This document shows positions 8,473-16,705 of a stretch of 44,663 nt of DNA, one piece after another (the stretch's first letter is position 1; every line of letters begins with the position of its first letter). The stretch is from Bacteroidales bacterium (GTDB lineage: Bacteria > Bacteroidota > Bacteroidia > Bacteroidales > UBA932). The position numbers were made by a program, and so were the translations under genes. A model generated the notes under the pieces. That model searched no databases and was not told the DNA's origin. It saw only the letters and a program-made list of their open reading frames with translations. The stretch lies in NCBI GenBank assembly GCA_029007435.1, contig JAQXHU010000125.1, positions 1-44,663 on the forward strand. Reading direction: 5' to 3'.

Positions 8473-9442
8473 CCGCCTATCAGCATTGTATGTGCTGGCT
8501 GCCTTATGCTGCCTCTTTTCCTGCTCCGGCGGGAACAGGACGGCCGGGAAGGACAATGTGAATGAAGTGCGCCATTTCCCTTCTGTCGGGGCTCCGGGGA
8601 TCTATACTGACCCTGCCGAGAGAATGGACTATGTCGCTGAGCACTTCTGGGATGCGTTTATGGACACCTCTTTCACCGGGCGCTGTGACTCGCTGTATGT
8701 AAAAGGCGTCCCAAAGGAAGAACTGGAAACCAAGTTCGGGCTGTTCTCCACTGCATTGTGGCAGATTGACATATCATCCGCCGCTGCGGCTGTGACGAAA
8801 CTCTTCCGTCTTTCGGAGATGGCTGAGCTTTCGGACACCTCCTCCAATGTGTTCGAGACCATTGCCTCCTATGCGCTGAAATATTTCTATGACCCTAATT
8901 CCCCTGTCCGTAACGAGGAATTCTATCTCCCTTATGTCCGGGGTCTTGCCGAATCTCCGGCAGTGCCGGACAATATGAAGCCGGCATACAGCTATGACGC
9001 TTCTATGTGCTCTCTCAACAGGGTAGGCTCGCAGGCTGCGGATTTCGCATTCAAGGATTTGTCCGGCAAGGTCCATACATTGCGCGGAGTAAATGCTGAT
9101 TTCACTCTGCTCTTCTTCTCCAATCCCGGATGCCCTTCCTGCAAGGAAATCACCGAGGCTCTGGAGTCTGATCCCGGAATACATAACCTGCTGGAAGAGG
9201 GGAGACTCGCTGTGGTCAACATTTATATTGACCTTGAGCTGGACAAATGGCGCTCGTATGCGGCCGGATATCCGGCGGAGTGGCTCAGCGGCTATGATTA
9301 CAAATATATCATCCGTACGGACCAGATTTACAATGTAAGGGCCATACCGTCTCTCTATCTGCTTGACAAAGAAAAGAAAGTGCTTCTGAAAGACGCTCCG
9401 CAGGACAAGGTTTTCGCTCTGCTCTCCAGCCTTGCCGGTTGA
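8465..9442 (+). CDS. DUF5106 lipoprotein with thioredoxin-like domain
   Basis: The N-terminus is a lipoprotein signal ending LFSCSGG, so the product is probably anchored in an outer or inner membrane facing the periplasm. Residues ~50-165 correspond to DUF5106, commonly found in front of thioredoxin folds in Bacteroidota. Residues ~185-325 are TlpA/thioredoxin-like, with the active-site pair C223-P-S-C226 after FFSNPG and a cis-Pro-type RAIPSLYLLD segment near 295. Likely a periplasmic thiol-disulfide protein of unknown partner. It overlaps the cotransporter gene by 8 bases. No functional link to phosphate transport is evident. Confidence 0.8.
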   Translation: MRSRLSALYVLAALCCLFSCSGGNRTAGKDNVNEVRHFPSVGAPGIYTDPAERMDYVAEHFWDAFMDTSFTGRCDSLYVKGVPKEELETKFGLFSTALWQIDISSAAAAVTKLFRLSEMAELSDTSSNVFETIASYALKYFYDPNSPVRNEEFYLPYVRGLAESPAVPDNMKPAYSYDASMCSLNRVGSQAADFAFKDLSGKVHTLRGVNADFTLLFFSNPGCPSCKEITEALESDPGIHNLLEEGRLAVVNIYIDLELDKWRSYAAGYPAEWLSGYDYKYIIRTDQIYNVRAIPSLYLLDKEKKVLLKDAPQDKVFALLSSLAG

Positions 9443-9557
9443 TTCTGGTGAGGCTGTAGCCCGTTCCTGCCCGTGTTTGCTGCCTCCTGTGCCAGTGTTC
9501 CCGGCCGCAATTTCATATGAGGGCGAAAAATTAATCGTTACTCTCAATATTAATTAT

Positions 9558-9565
9558 TAATTTTG
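9558..9565 (+). promoter_or_regulatory. -7 element upstream of pyrophosphatase gene
   Basis: TAATTTTG matches TAnnTTTG exactly, 48 bases before the ATG at 9614. The -33 position has no clear TTTG. Confidence 0.4.
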
Positions 9566-9613
9566 CGGAAGAGTCGTCACCTGTAGAGCGGCTTTAAACG
9601 AAAGATTTGAATT

Positions 9614-10237
9614 ATGGATGTAAAGAATTCACACAAAGCGCATCCGTGGCACGGAATCGAGCTCGGAGACAATGTCCCGGAAGAAGTGAGAGCGTTTATC
9701 GAGATTGTCCCGACAGACACGGTGAAATACGAAGTTGACAAAGAGTCAGGCTATCTGTCCCTGGACAGGCCGCAGAAGTTCTCCAATATAGTGCCTTCGC
9801 TGTACGGTTTCCTGCCGAAGACATACTGCTCCACAAATATGGCCGAGCTGACCAACAAGGCGCTTGCCAGATACGACGTGGAGGGCGACGGAGACCCGCT
9901 TGACATCTGTGTCCTGACTGAGAAAGATGTAACCCACGGCGATATCATTGTGCGCGCCAGACCGATTGGCGGCATCCGTCTTCTGGACCACAACCAGGCC
10001 GATGACAAAATAATAGCCGTGCTCAAGAATGATGCGGTATATGGCAATATCAAAGATATAGATGAACTTCCGACGCAGATCGTCCGTCGCCTCATCCATT
10101 ATTTCACAACATACAAGGATATCCCGGGAGAGAATACCCAGAGGATGAAATTCATCTCCATTTATGGAGTTGACGTGGCGAAGGATGTCATCCTCCGTTC
10201 GATGAAAGATTATGATGAACTGATAGCCTCAAAGTGA
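9614..10237 (+). CDS. ppa: Inorganic pyrophosphatase (family I)
   Basis: The 207-residue soluble protein carries the family I active-site string GDGDPLDICV (residues 91-100), whose aspartates bind metal and pyrophosphate, plus the conserved YGFLPKTY segment and a Lys/Tyr-rich N-terminus. It hydrolyses pyrophosphate to phosphate, pulling nucleotide, protein and lipid synthesis forward. The C-terminus (YFTTYKDIPGE, then a conserved helix) fits the Bacteroidota subgroup. It stands as a single gene with its own -7 element. There is no signal peptide, so it is cytoplasmic. Confidence 0.93.
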   Translation: MDVKNSHKAHPWHGIELGDNVPEEVRAFIEIVPTDTVKYEVDKESGYLSLDRPQKFSNIVPSLYGFLPKTYCSTNMAELTNKALARYDVEGDGDPLDICVLTEKDVTHGDIIVRARPIGGIRLLDHNQADDKIIAVLKNDAVYGNIKDIDELPTQIVRRLIHYFTTYKDIPGENTQRMKFISIYGVDVAKDVILRSMKDYDELIASK

Positions 10238-10287
10238 TAAACGAAACCGGATTGTTCTGGGTTGCTTCGTCTTTTTTCAAAAAGTTG

Positions 10288-10295
10288 TATATTTG
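10288..10295 (+). promoter_or_regulatory. -7 element upstream of the metallophosphoesterase gene
   Basis: TATATTTG matches the consensus exactly. A TTG at 10262-10264 lies 23 bases upstream, slightly farther than the usual spacing. Confidence 0.45.
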
Positions 10296-10334
10296 CAAAT
10301 AATACGTTTGAATTAAAACCGAAATAGAGCGGAT

Positions 10335-11510
10335 ATGAAAATAAATGAAAAATTCGTATCGGTCGCAGTTGCCTTTATGATGGCGGCCGTGACTATTGCG
10401 GCCCAGGTCCGGATTACCGGTGGCCCGGTCCTCCAGAATGTCACGACATCCAGTTTCACTGTCGTCTGGAGCACCAATATGCCGGCTGTCAGCTGGGTGG
10501 AGATCGCCCCGGACGACGGGACGCATTTCTACAATGTGACACGTCCTGCCTACTATGACAAAAGAGGGCTCGGCCGCAGGCCTATAGATTCCCAGCACGT
10601 GGTCACTGTTGACGGACTTGAGCCGGGGACGAAATATAGGTACAGGATAATGTGCAAGGGCGTCCTTTCCGCCGAGAACAGGGCCCGGATTATCTACACC
10701 GAGGGGAAAGGGACCGACTTGAACAGCAACCCGACAGCTGTCACCACTCTGTCTGAGGACTATGACAGAGTCCGTTTCTCTGTGGTGAATGATATGCACG
10801 AGCACGACTCGCTGTTCTGCGGGCTTTACAAGGATGCTGCCGGAAAATATGATTTCGTCTGTTTCAATGGGGATATGACCTCTTCGATAGACAGCGCATC
10901 GGCGATAATGGACAATTATATGCGCTCCGCATCGGAACTTTTCGCCACTGACACGCCGGTCTATATGTGCCGCGGCAATCACGAGTATCGTGGCAATTAT
11001 GCAATGAAGTTCCTGGACTATTCCAGGACATCTACAGGAAAGACCTATTATACGGCCAAATACGGGAAATTCTTTTTCATATTCCTTGACTCGGGAGAGG
11101 ACAAGCCTGATACTGATATCCGCAATCTTGACATTATGCGTACTGAAGACTATGTGAAAGAGGAGGCCGCCTGGCTGGAAGAAGTGGTCAGGAGTGAAGA
11201 TTACAGAAATGCCTCCATCCGCATTGCTTTCTGCCATATGCCACCGAATCCAGAGGGATGGCACGGCAATGCTATGGTCAGCAATTACCTTGTGCCGCAT
11301 CTCAACGCTGGGCTTGACCTGATGATATGCGGACATATACATAAATACCGCTATTACGGCCAGGGTACAGGCGGGACGGATTTCCCTGTTCTATGCAACA
11401 GCAAGGAGGAGCGCCTCGATGCTGTCGTGACAGAAGACGGTATCAAAATTGAAATTTTCAATCCTTCTGGAAAATCCCTCAGGAGTGTCAATATAGATAA
11501 GAAAAGATAA
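10335..11510 (+). CDS. Secreted metallophosphoesterase, purple acid phosphatase-like
   Basis: The 391-residue protein starts with a signal peptide (about 1-23, ending TIAAQ). Residues ~25-115 look like the fibronectin-type domain that precedes purple acid phosphatases (PGTKYRYRI). The calcineurin-like core shows the metal-binding motifs in order: NDMHEH (152-157, a variant of the usual G-D-x-H start), FNGDM, GNHEYRG (214-220), a CHMPP histidine, and GHIH (333-336). It should hydrolyse phosphate esters in the periplasm or at the surface; the substrate is unknown. The transketolase pair follows after 19 bases, so some co-transcription is possible, although the functions differ. Confidence 0.85.
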   Translation: MKINEKFVSVAVAFMMAAVTIAAQVRITGGPVLQNVTTSSFTVVWSTNMPAVSWVEIAPDDGTHFYNVTRPAYYDKRGLGRRPIDSQHVVTVDGLEPGTKYRYRIMCKGVLSAENRARIIYTEGKGTDLNSNPTAVTTLSEDYDRVRFSVVNDMHEHDSLFCGLYKDAAGKYDFVCFNGDMTSSIDSASAIMDNYMRSASELFATDTPVYMCRGNHEYRGNYAMKFLDYSRTSTGKTYYTAKYGKFFFIFLDSGEDKPDTDIRNLDIMRTEDYVKEEAAWLEEVVRSEDYRNASIRIAFCHMPPNPEGWHGNAMVSNYLVPHLNAGLDLMICGHIHKYRYYGQGTGGTDFPVLCNSKEERLDAVVTEDGIKIEIFNPSGKSLRSVNIDKKR

Positions 11511-11529
11511 TCCAATAATTAAAACAGAT

Positions 11530-12369
11530 ATGGCTAAAGTCGAAGAACTGAGAAAAATCGCATCGCAGGTCAGAAGAGACATTGTGAGGATGGTGGCGGA
11601 AGCGAAGTCCGGCCATCCGGGAGGTTCGCTGAGTAGTGCGGATGTGCTTACTGTGTTGTATTTCAATGAGATGAATATTGATCCGGAAACTTGGACAAGA
11701 GAAAGCGCCGGTCAGGATATGTTCATTCTGTCAGCCGGTCATCTTACACCGGTGTATTATTCCGTCCTGTCGAGAAGGGGATTTTTCCCGGTGCGGGAAC
11801 TTGCCACGTTCAGGAAATACGGCACGAGGCTCCAGGGCCATCCGTCTGTGGAAAAAGGACTTCCGGGAATCACACAGGCATCCGGATCTTTGGGACAGGG
11901 CCTGTCAGCGGCTGCCGGAGCGGCTCTCGGAAAGAAGATCGGCGGGGACGATTCAAGAGTCTATGTCCTCTGCGGTGACGGAGAATGCGAGGAAGGCCAG
12001 ATCTGGGAGGCCGCTATGTTCGCGGCCCATCACAAACTCGGCAACCTTGTGGCATTCACTGACTGGAACGGCCAGCAGATTGACGGCACGGTGGATTCAG
12101 TTGCAGGCCAGGGTGATCTTGAGGCTAAATGGAAAGCATTCGGCTGGAATGTGATTGTGGCCGACGGACACGATTTTAACTCTATACTTCAGGCATTCGC
12201 CAATGCTAAAGAGGTAAAGGACCAGCCTTCAATGATATTGTTCAAGACCGATATGGGGCACGGAATAGACTTTATGGCAGGTACTTGCAAATGGCACGGC
12301 AAGGCTCCGTCCGCCGAACAGTGCGCCGAGGCCCTTGCCCAGCTTGAGGAGACCCTCGGGGATTACTAA
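11530..12369 (+). CDS. Transketolase, N-terminal subunit
   Basis: The 279-residue product covers the thiamine-pyrophosphate (PP) domain of transketolase. HPGGSLS near residue 30, LQGHPS near 100 and the cofactor motif GDGECEEGQIWEA (149-161) with a later DWN are visible. It ends where a full-length enzyme would continue into the pyrimidine domain, and that half is the next gene, 33 bases downstream. Together they would move two-carbon ketol units in the non-oxidative pentose phosphate pathway. This split form is common in Firmicutes and archaea and also known in some Bacteroidota. The two reading frames are intact, so this is a genuine two-gene enzyme and not a frameshift. Confidence 0.92.
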   Translation: MAKVEELRKIASQVRRDIVRMVAEAKSGHPGGSLSSADVLTVLYFNEMNIDPETWTRESAGQDMFILSAGHLTPVYYSVLSRRGFFPVRELATFRKYGTRLQGHPSVEKGLPGITQASGSLGQGLSAAAGAALGKKIGGDDSRVYVLCGDGECEEGQIWEAAMFAAHHKLGNLVAFTDWNGQQIDGTVDSVAGQGDLEAKWKAFGWNVIVADGHDFNSILQAFANAKEVKDQPSMILFKTDMGHGIDFMAGTCKWHGKAPSAEQCAEALAQLEETLGDY

Positions 12370-12402
12370 TGCTAAATATAACTTCATCAGCAATAAACGA
12401 TT

Positions 12403-13356
12403 ATGACAAAATATACAGATACAGGCAAGAAAGATACCCGCAGCGGATTTGGTGCGGGACTGCACGAGGCCGGAAAGGCGGATCCGAGAGTTGTCGCCCT
12501 GACGGCCGACCTCAAGGGGTCACTCAAGATGGATGCTTTCGCGGATGAATTCCCTGATAGATTTATCCAGTGCGGCATTGCAGAGGCCAATATGATAGGA
12601 GTCGCCGCAGGCCTCGCAATCACGGGAAAGATTCCTTTCGCTGGCTCGTTCGCAGAATTTGTGACAGGACGCGTCTATGACCAGATACGTCAGGAAGTGG
12701 CTTACGGCGAAACCAATGTGAAGATTGCCGCATCCCACGCGGGAATTACGCTCGGAGAGGACGGCGCCACCCACCAGACGATGGAGGACATCGCCCTGAT
12801 GCGCGCTCTTCCGGGTATGGTGGTCATCAATCCGTGCGACTACAATCAGACCAAGGCGGCCACAATCGCCGCGGCCAAGTACGAAGGACCGGTTTATCTT
12901 CGTTTCGGCCGTCCGTCAGTGCCTAACTTCACGCCGGAAGACCAGCCATTCGAGATAGGCAAGGCCTATATTCTCAATGAAGGAAAAGATGTCACCATCA
13001 TTGCGACAGGACATGCAGTGTGGGAGGCCTTGAAAGCGGCAGAAGCTCTTGAGGCTGAAGGAATCTGCGCCGAGGTGATAGATATAGCCACAATCAAACC
13101 TCTTGATGAGCAGGCGGTTGTGGCTTCGGTAATCAAGACCGGAGCTGTCGTGGTGGCGGAGGAGCACAATATGCCAGGCGGACTCGGTGAACTCATCGCC
13201 GGTGTTCTCGCAGCGCGCGTGCCGGCTCCGATGGCTTTCGTAAATGGCGGAGACAAATTCGGTCAGTCAGGTACTCCTGCAGAGCTTATGGCTGCGTACG
13301 GTATTGACGCGGAGCATATCGCTGATGCTGCCAAGTCGGTGATTGTCAGGAAATAA
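12403..13356 (+). CDS. Transketolase, C-terminal subunit
   Basis: The 317-residue partner of the preceding gene carries the pyrimidine-binding domain (QCGIAEANMIGVAAGLA near residues 57-72, with the conserved Glu that activates thiamine diphosphate; SHAGITLGEDGATHQ near 110-125) and the C-terminal regulatory-type domain from about 185. It starts with ATG at 12403 after a short gap, so stoichiometric expression with the N subunit is expected. The sigma-factor gene follows 24 bases after its stop and may be partly co-transcribed. Confidence 0.92.
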   Translation: MTKYTDTGKKDTRSGFGAGLHEAGKADPRVVALTADLKGSLKMDAFADEFPDRFIQCGIAEANMIGVAAGLAITGKIPFAGSFAEFVTGRVYDQIRQEVAYGETNVKIAASHAGITLGEDGATHQTMEDIALMRALPGMVVINPCDYNQTKAATIAAAKYEGPVYLRFGRPSVPNFTPEDQPFEIGKAYILNEGKDVTIIATGHAVWEALKAAEALEAEGICAEVIDIATIKPLDEQAVVASVIKTGAVVVAEEHNMPGGLGELIAGVLAARVPAPMAFVNGGDKFGQSGTPAELMAAYGIDAEHIADAAKSVIVRK

Positions 13357-13380
13357 CGGATATTATCCATCCCCGGGCTT

Positions 13381-13911
13381 ATGCAGGATGAACAGATAAT
13401 GGAGCTGTTCCGGAGCGGTGACCGGGAAAGGGCGTTCACGGAAATAGTCAAATCCTACAGTGAGAGACTTTTCTGGTATGTCCGCCGCTATGTCTGCTGT
13501 CACGAGGATGCCGATGACCTGATACAGGACATATTTATAAAAGTGTGGGCCGCACTTCCTTCTTTCAGGGGGGAGGCGCGGCTTTTCACGTGGCTTTACA
13601 GAATCGCCACCAATGAAACGCTGAACTTCGTCCGCCGCCAGAAAGTCCGTGCGGCATTGAACTTCAAAAGCATTGACACTGAACTGGAAAGACGCATAGA
13701 TGAAGACCCTTATCTGAATGGAGGCGAGGCTGAACGCAAGCTTCTCAAAGCTTTGCAGAAGCTTCCGCAAAAACAGAGGGTGGTGTTTTCCATGCGCTAT
13801 TTTGAAGATATGAGGTACGAGGAGATATCTGAAATAACCGGGACTTCTGTCGGTGCTCTCAAGGCGTCGTACCATATTGCCTATGAGAAACTTAAAAAAG
13901 AGATAGAATGA
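13381..13911 (+). CDS. ECF-type RNA polymerase sigma factor
   Basis: The 176-residue protein has sigma region 2 (about 10-80: ADDLIQDIFIKVW with the core-binding and -10 contact helices, then FTWLYRIATNETLNFVRR) and region 4 (about 118-172: LPQKQRVVFSMRYFEDMRYEEI then a helix-turn-helix ending KASYHIAYEKLKK). There is no region 1.1 or 3, so it is a group 4 (extracytoplasmic function) factor. The next two genes encode a single-pass protein and an exported Spy/CpxP-like protein, a common Bacteroidota arrangement in which they keep the sigma factor in check and sense the envelope. Targets are unknown. It is not next to the SusC gene. Confidence 0.9.
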   Translation: MQDEQIMELFRSGDRERAFTEIVKSYSERLFWYVRRYVCCHEDADDLIQDIFIKVWAALPSFRGEARLFTWLYRIATNETLNFVRRQKVRAALNFKSIDTELERRIDEDPYLNGGEAERKLLKALQKLPQKQRVVFSMRYFEDMRYEEISEITGTSVGALKASYHIAYEKLKKEIE

Positions 13912-13975
13912 TTTTACTTTTCATCCTCACAAGTGTCTAACTGTATATGATGGCGGGCTGGTGCCCGGAAATGAT

Positions 13976-14386
13976 ATGGCTGAAAAAGATAAAAATAGAA
14001 TGTACAGTGTTCCGGACGGCTATTTTGCCGGTCTGGAGGAAAGGCTCGCGCGGATTCCTTCCGGGCGGCAGGTTTCCGGCGGAAATGGACTTGTCCGCAG
14101 GGCGGGGCCGTACATCGCGCTTGCGGCATCGTTCCTGCTTATCTTTGCGGCGGGCACGGCGGTGCTGAGACTCACACCGGGAAGATTGGAGACGCAGTCT
14201 GGCATATCATTCGAGAATCTGCAGCTGGCGGATCTTCTTCCGGTCACATCCCCGGACATAATTTACGGAGTCGAGGATTATGAATCATTTGAGCATAGTG
14301 TGTCGGATGATGATATTACTGAATATCTTATTGAAAGTGGAACAACAATAGAACAACTTGAATATTATTATGAGGAAAGCAATTGA
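13976..14386 (+). CDS. Probable anti-sigma-type single-pass membrane protein
   Basis: No family is recognised with certainty. ATG at 13976 is chosen over an upstream GTG at 13961. The 136-residue protein has a short cytoplasmic part with the motif YSVPDGYFAGLEERL, seen in many small proteins following ECF sigma genes in Bacteroidota. It then has one membrane helix (about 42-62, IALAASFLLIFAAGTAVL) and an acidic outer tail (many D/E and Y residues, ending LEYYYEESN). Its place directly after the sigma gene and before the Spy-like gene, with which it overlaps, supports a role in holding the sigma factor. It lacks the classical zinc-binding HxxxCxxC motif. Confidence 0.6.
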   Translation: MAEKDKNRMYSVPDGYFAGLEERLARIPSGRQVSGGNGLVRRAGPYIALAASFLLIFAAGTAVLRLTPGRLETQSGISFENLQLADLLPVTSPDIIYGVEDYESFEHSVSDDDITEYLIESGTTIEQLEYYYEESN

Positions 14387-14840
14387 ACTAATTACTGCCT
14401 TTTGGGCTGTATTTCTTGTGGTTTCATTGTGCCCTGCTTCTGCTGAAGGCTGTTGTGAGGACAGGGATTCCCACGACAGGATGAAAGCTGAAAGAGTGGC
14501 ATATCTGACCTCCGCAATGGAACTGACTCCTGCCGAGGCCGAGAAATTCTGGCCTGTTTATAATGAGATGGAACGCGAGCGCAAAGAGGCTTTCAGAAGA
14601 GTAATTACCGCATATAAAGCTTTGGATGAGGCGCTTAAGTCCAATAAGACTGAGAAGGAAATCTCCTCTTTGCTGGATAAATATGTGTCCGAGATAAAAG
14701 ATTCAAGGAATGTCGAAGCGAAATACGCTCCGATTTTCCGGAAAATAATTTCGGTTGAGAAGGTTGCCAGGTTGTTTGTGGGCGAGGAGGAATACCGCCG
14801 TATGCAGATAAACAGGTGGGGTGACAAAGGACACAACTGA
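14370..14840 (+). CDS. Spy/CpxP-like periplasmic sensor, 'sensor of ECF sigma factor' type
   Basis: ATG at 14370 is preferred (MRKAIELI and a signal peptide ending ASAEG). An in-frame ATG at 14358 is also possible. Either overlaps the 3' end of the preceding gene, which implies translational coupling. The mature ~130 residues are helical and rich in Lys/Glu. They contain the family-like stretches RVAYLTSAMELTPAEAEKFWPVY and VEKVARLFVGEEEYRR, seen in small exported proteins co-encoded with ECF sigma factors. Likely a periplasmic helical-hairpin protein that senses or buffers envelope stress. Function is inferred from context and family resemblance. Confidence 0.65.
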   Translation: MRKAIELITAFWAVFLVVSLCPASAEGCCEDRDSHDRMKAERVAYLTSAMELTPAEAEKFWPVYNEMERERKEAFRRVITAYKALDEALKSNKTEKEISSLLDKYVSEIKDSRNVEAKYAPIFRKIISVEKVARLFVGEEEYRRMQINRWGDKGHN

Positions 14841-14871
14841 TGCGCGCCTTGATTGTCCTGACGTAATCCTG

Positions 14872-15654
14872 TCAGGCAAATAAATAGAAATCTTCGACAA
14901 GGGAAATGTACTGACCGGTATATTTCCCTTTTTCCATCAGAGTCAGTGTGGTGTCATCCTTCCAGACTGGTTTCGGGCCGGCAGGCATTCTGACTGCTTC
15001 GCCTCCGGCATCCATTTCCGGTGTCCGCTGTCTGGAAAACACTGTTATTATCCTTGCCGCCTGTTTTCGTTCGACCGTCCTTATTCGCAATATCCTGGAC
15101 AGTGAGAATCCGCACATCCTGCCGTATCTTGCAAGTGCGGCCTCCTGGTCGGACGGAAGAACAAGGGCCAGCCTTCCTGTTTCAGTTAGTCTGTCTTTGG
15201 CAAACTCCATAATCTCCCGGTAAGACAGCCCCTCCCCGGTGTGTCTCGCTGCCGCTCTACGTCCGTCCGGGTTTGTCAGGGAAGAGTCGTAATAAGGCGG
15301 GTTTGAGACAATGAGGTCGTACATTCTTGTGCCGTCGGCTTTTGAATAATCTTCGAGGGCCAAATTGTATGAAGTCAGGATTTCGTGCCAGGGTGAATTC
15401 TGAAAATTCACTTTGGCTTCCTCTGCGGCGTCCTGGTCTATGTCAATCCCCGTTATTTCTGGAGAGAGTCCGTCCGAATCATATCTCTGGGCAAGCATAA
15501 GGGCTATCACGCCTGTTCCTGTACCTATGTCAAGTACTTGCCTGTCAGTGGTTTCGATACTGGCGACAGCTCCAAGAAGAACTCCGTCTGTATTGACTTT
15601 CATAGCCGATCTGGAGTTCTCTACATCGAATTTCTTGAAATGGAACACGCTCAT
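14872..15654 (-). CDS. trmN6: tRNA1(Val) (adenine-37-N6)-methyltransferase, TrmN6/YfiC family
   Basis: The start at 15654 ([11 protein letters not shown]) is fixed by the family N-terminus and by a 4-base ATGA overlap with the stop of the LolD-like gene. The 260-residue protein is a class I SAM-dependent methyltransferase with motif [15 protein letters not shown] near residues 41-54 and the catalytic NPPY motif near 117-120, which acts on exocyclic amino groups of adenine. An early [11 protein letters not shown] segment is typical of YfiC. It probably methylates A37 of tRNA-Val. Translation is coupled to the upstream ABC ATPase gene, with which it shares no obvious function. Confidence 0.85.
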   Translation of the reverse strand: MSVFHFKKFDVENSRSAMKVNTDGVLLGAVASIETTDRQVLDIGTGTGVIALMLAQRYDSDGLSPEITGIDIDQDAAEEAKVNFQNSPWHEILTSYNLALEDYSKADGTRMYDLIVSNPPYYDSSLTNPDGRRAAARHTGEGLSYREIMEFAKDRLTETGRLALVLPSDQEAALARYGRMCGFSLSRILRIRTVERKQAARIITVFSRQRTPEMDAGGEAVRMPAGPKPVWKDDTTLTLMEKGKYTGQYISLVEDFYLFA

Positions 15655-16310
15655 TGCGCAGTGACGAACAGCCCGTCTTTCATAACCAGCGACCTGTCGC
15701 ACATTCTGGCGAGTTCCGGGTCGTGCGTCACGATTACTATGGTCTGTCCGAATTCATCCCGCAGCCGGAAAAACAGATTGTGCAGTTCTGATTTTGTGAC
15801 GCTGTCGAGATTTCCGGACGGCTCGTCGGCGAAGAGAACTGACGGACTGTTCACCAGGGCTCTTGCTATCGCGACTCTCTGCTGCTCTCCTCCGGAAAGC
15901 TCGGAGGGCTTGTGGCCTGTCCTTTCTCCAAGTCCAAGAGTGCCAAGTAATTTCAGTGACTCGTTCCTGGCGTCTTTTTCGCTCCGTCCGGCTATAAGGG
16001 CCGGTATCATAACATTCTCGAGTGATGTGAATTCGGGCAGGAGGTGATGGAACTGGAATACGAATCCTATTTTTCTGTTGCGGAACTGGCTGATTTCTCT
16101 CCGGTTGAGGTGCAGGACATCGATTCCGTCAATGGTCAGTGACCCGGAATCCGGGGTGGAAAGGGTGCCGAGAATCTGGAGCAATGTGGATTTGCCAGCT
16201 CCTGATGCGCCCATAATGGAGACCACTTCGGATTTCTCCGCTTGGAAATCTATTCCTTTCAGGACCTTCAAAGCCCCGAATGATTTTTCTATTCCTTTTG
16301 CTTCAATCAT
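15651..16310 (-). CDS. lolD: ABC transporter ATP-binding protein, LolD-like
   Basis: ATG at 16310 or 16313 begins [17 protein letters not shown]. The ATPase has Walker [10 protein letters not shown] near residue 32, signature [15 protein letters not shown] near 134-148, Walker [10 protein letters not shown] and a switch histidine (VTHDPELA). About 219 residues with ATPase features only matches LolD, which powers release of outer-membrane lipoproteins from the inner membrane by LolCE. No LolC/E permease is in this window, so the partner must be encoded elsewhere. MacB-like or FtsE-like roles are possible alternatives. The stop overlaps the trmN6 start. Confidence 0.8.
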   Translation of the reverse strand: MIEAKGIEKSFGALKVLKGIDFQAEKSEVVSIMGASGAGKSTLLQILGTLSTPDSGSLTIDGIDVLHLNRREISQFRNRKIGFVFQFHHLLPEFTSLENVMIPALIAGRSEKDARNESLKLLGTLGLGERTGHKPSELSGGEQQRVAIARALVNSPSVLFADEPSGNLDSVTKSELHNLFFRLRDEFGQTIVIVTHDPELARMCDRSLVMKDGLFVTAQ

Positions 16311-16331
16311 CATAACAGTTCCGATTGTTTG

Positions 16332-16339
16332 CAAATGTA
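16332..16339 (-). promoter_or_regulatory. -7 element upstream of lolD-trmN6
   Basis: On the minus strand TACATTTG matches TAnnTTTG exactly, 18-21 bases before the likely ATG. No clear -33 element is seen at the standard distance. Confidence 0.4.
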
Positions 16340-16501
16340 CACAAAATCTGCTGATTTTACGAATAGATAAATACCTTGGACATATACTTGGCGGCCTGAT
16401 GCTCCGACTATGTCATTTCATAACGTAAGTGTTTGTGTTTCAATTGGAATGTAAGCCTTCTCAGGTGTCCGGAACGTGTTTCTCCTAATGTTCGAATGTA
16501 A

Positions 16502-16530
16502 AAAATATTATAAAACCGTTAAAATATTAT
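16502..16530. repeat. Two copies of AAAATATTAT at 19-base spacing upstream of the susC promoter
   Basis: AAAATATTAT occurs at 16502-16511 and 16521-16530, each followed by AAAAC (the second after one extra T). The second copy ends just before the -33 element, so the pair lies where an activator would bind. In such AT-rich DNA chance is a real alternative. Confidence 0.4.
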
Positions 16531-16536
16531 TAAAAC

Positions 16537-16569
16537 TTTGTTAATATCTCGAAATATTTTATAATTCTG
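16537..16569 (+). promoter_or_regulatory. Promoter of the susC-susD pair
   Basis: TTTG at 16537-16540, a 21-base spacer and TAATTCTG at 16562-16569 (one mismatch to TAnnTTTG) form a full Bacteroidota promoter. The ATG lies 137 bases past the -7 box. Confidence 0.6.
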
Positions 16570-16628
16570 CTTCAGAAGATTGACTTTTTTGGATAATTTC
16601 AATAGTTAATCATAAAACATTTTAAAAT

Positions 16629-16652
16629 ACTAAAGCATATACTAAAGCATAT
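16629..16652. repeat. Tandem 12-base duplication in the susC leader
   Basis: TACTAAAGCATA occurs twice, head to tail, about 55 bases before the SusC start codon. A slippage-type duplication. No effect on a reading frame because it is untranslated. Confidence 0.6.
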
Positions 16653-16705
16653 ACATACGAAGTGAAATTTAACTGACAAACATTAACCAATCTATAGGTA
16701 ACATT

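Larger units (their letters stand above)
16311..16705. other. Divergent control region between lolD and susC
   Basis: About 395 bases with no gene. It holds the leftward -7 element, an A/T-rich stretch with two spaced copies of AAAATATTAT, the rightward promoter of the SusC gene, and a tandem 12-base duplication in the SusC leader. The long AT-rich leader (about 125 bases from promoter to ATG) could hold post-transcriptional control, but no clear stem-loop was found by eye. Confidence 0.5.

Noticed and set aside
8774..9547. 257-residue minus-strand open frame
   Set aside because: Lies opposite the DUF5106 lipoprotein with a clear CPSC site; no recognisable motif of its own.
10188..11342. 384-residue open frame on the minus strand over the phosphatase gene
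   Set aside because: The plus strand carries signal peptide and all metal-binding motifs of a metallophosphoesterase. The opposite frame has no family features.
13381..14840. Sigma/anti-sigma genes as regulators of the SusC/SusD pair
   Set aside because: The two sets are separated by trmN6 and lolD on the other strand, and the SusC protein lacks a visible N-terminal signalling extension of the sigma-regulator type.
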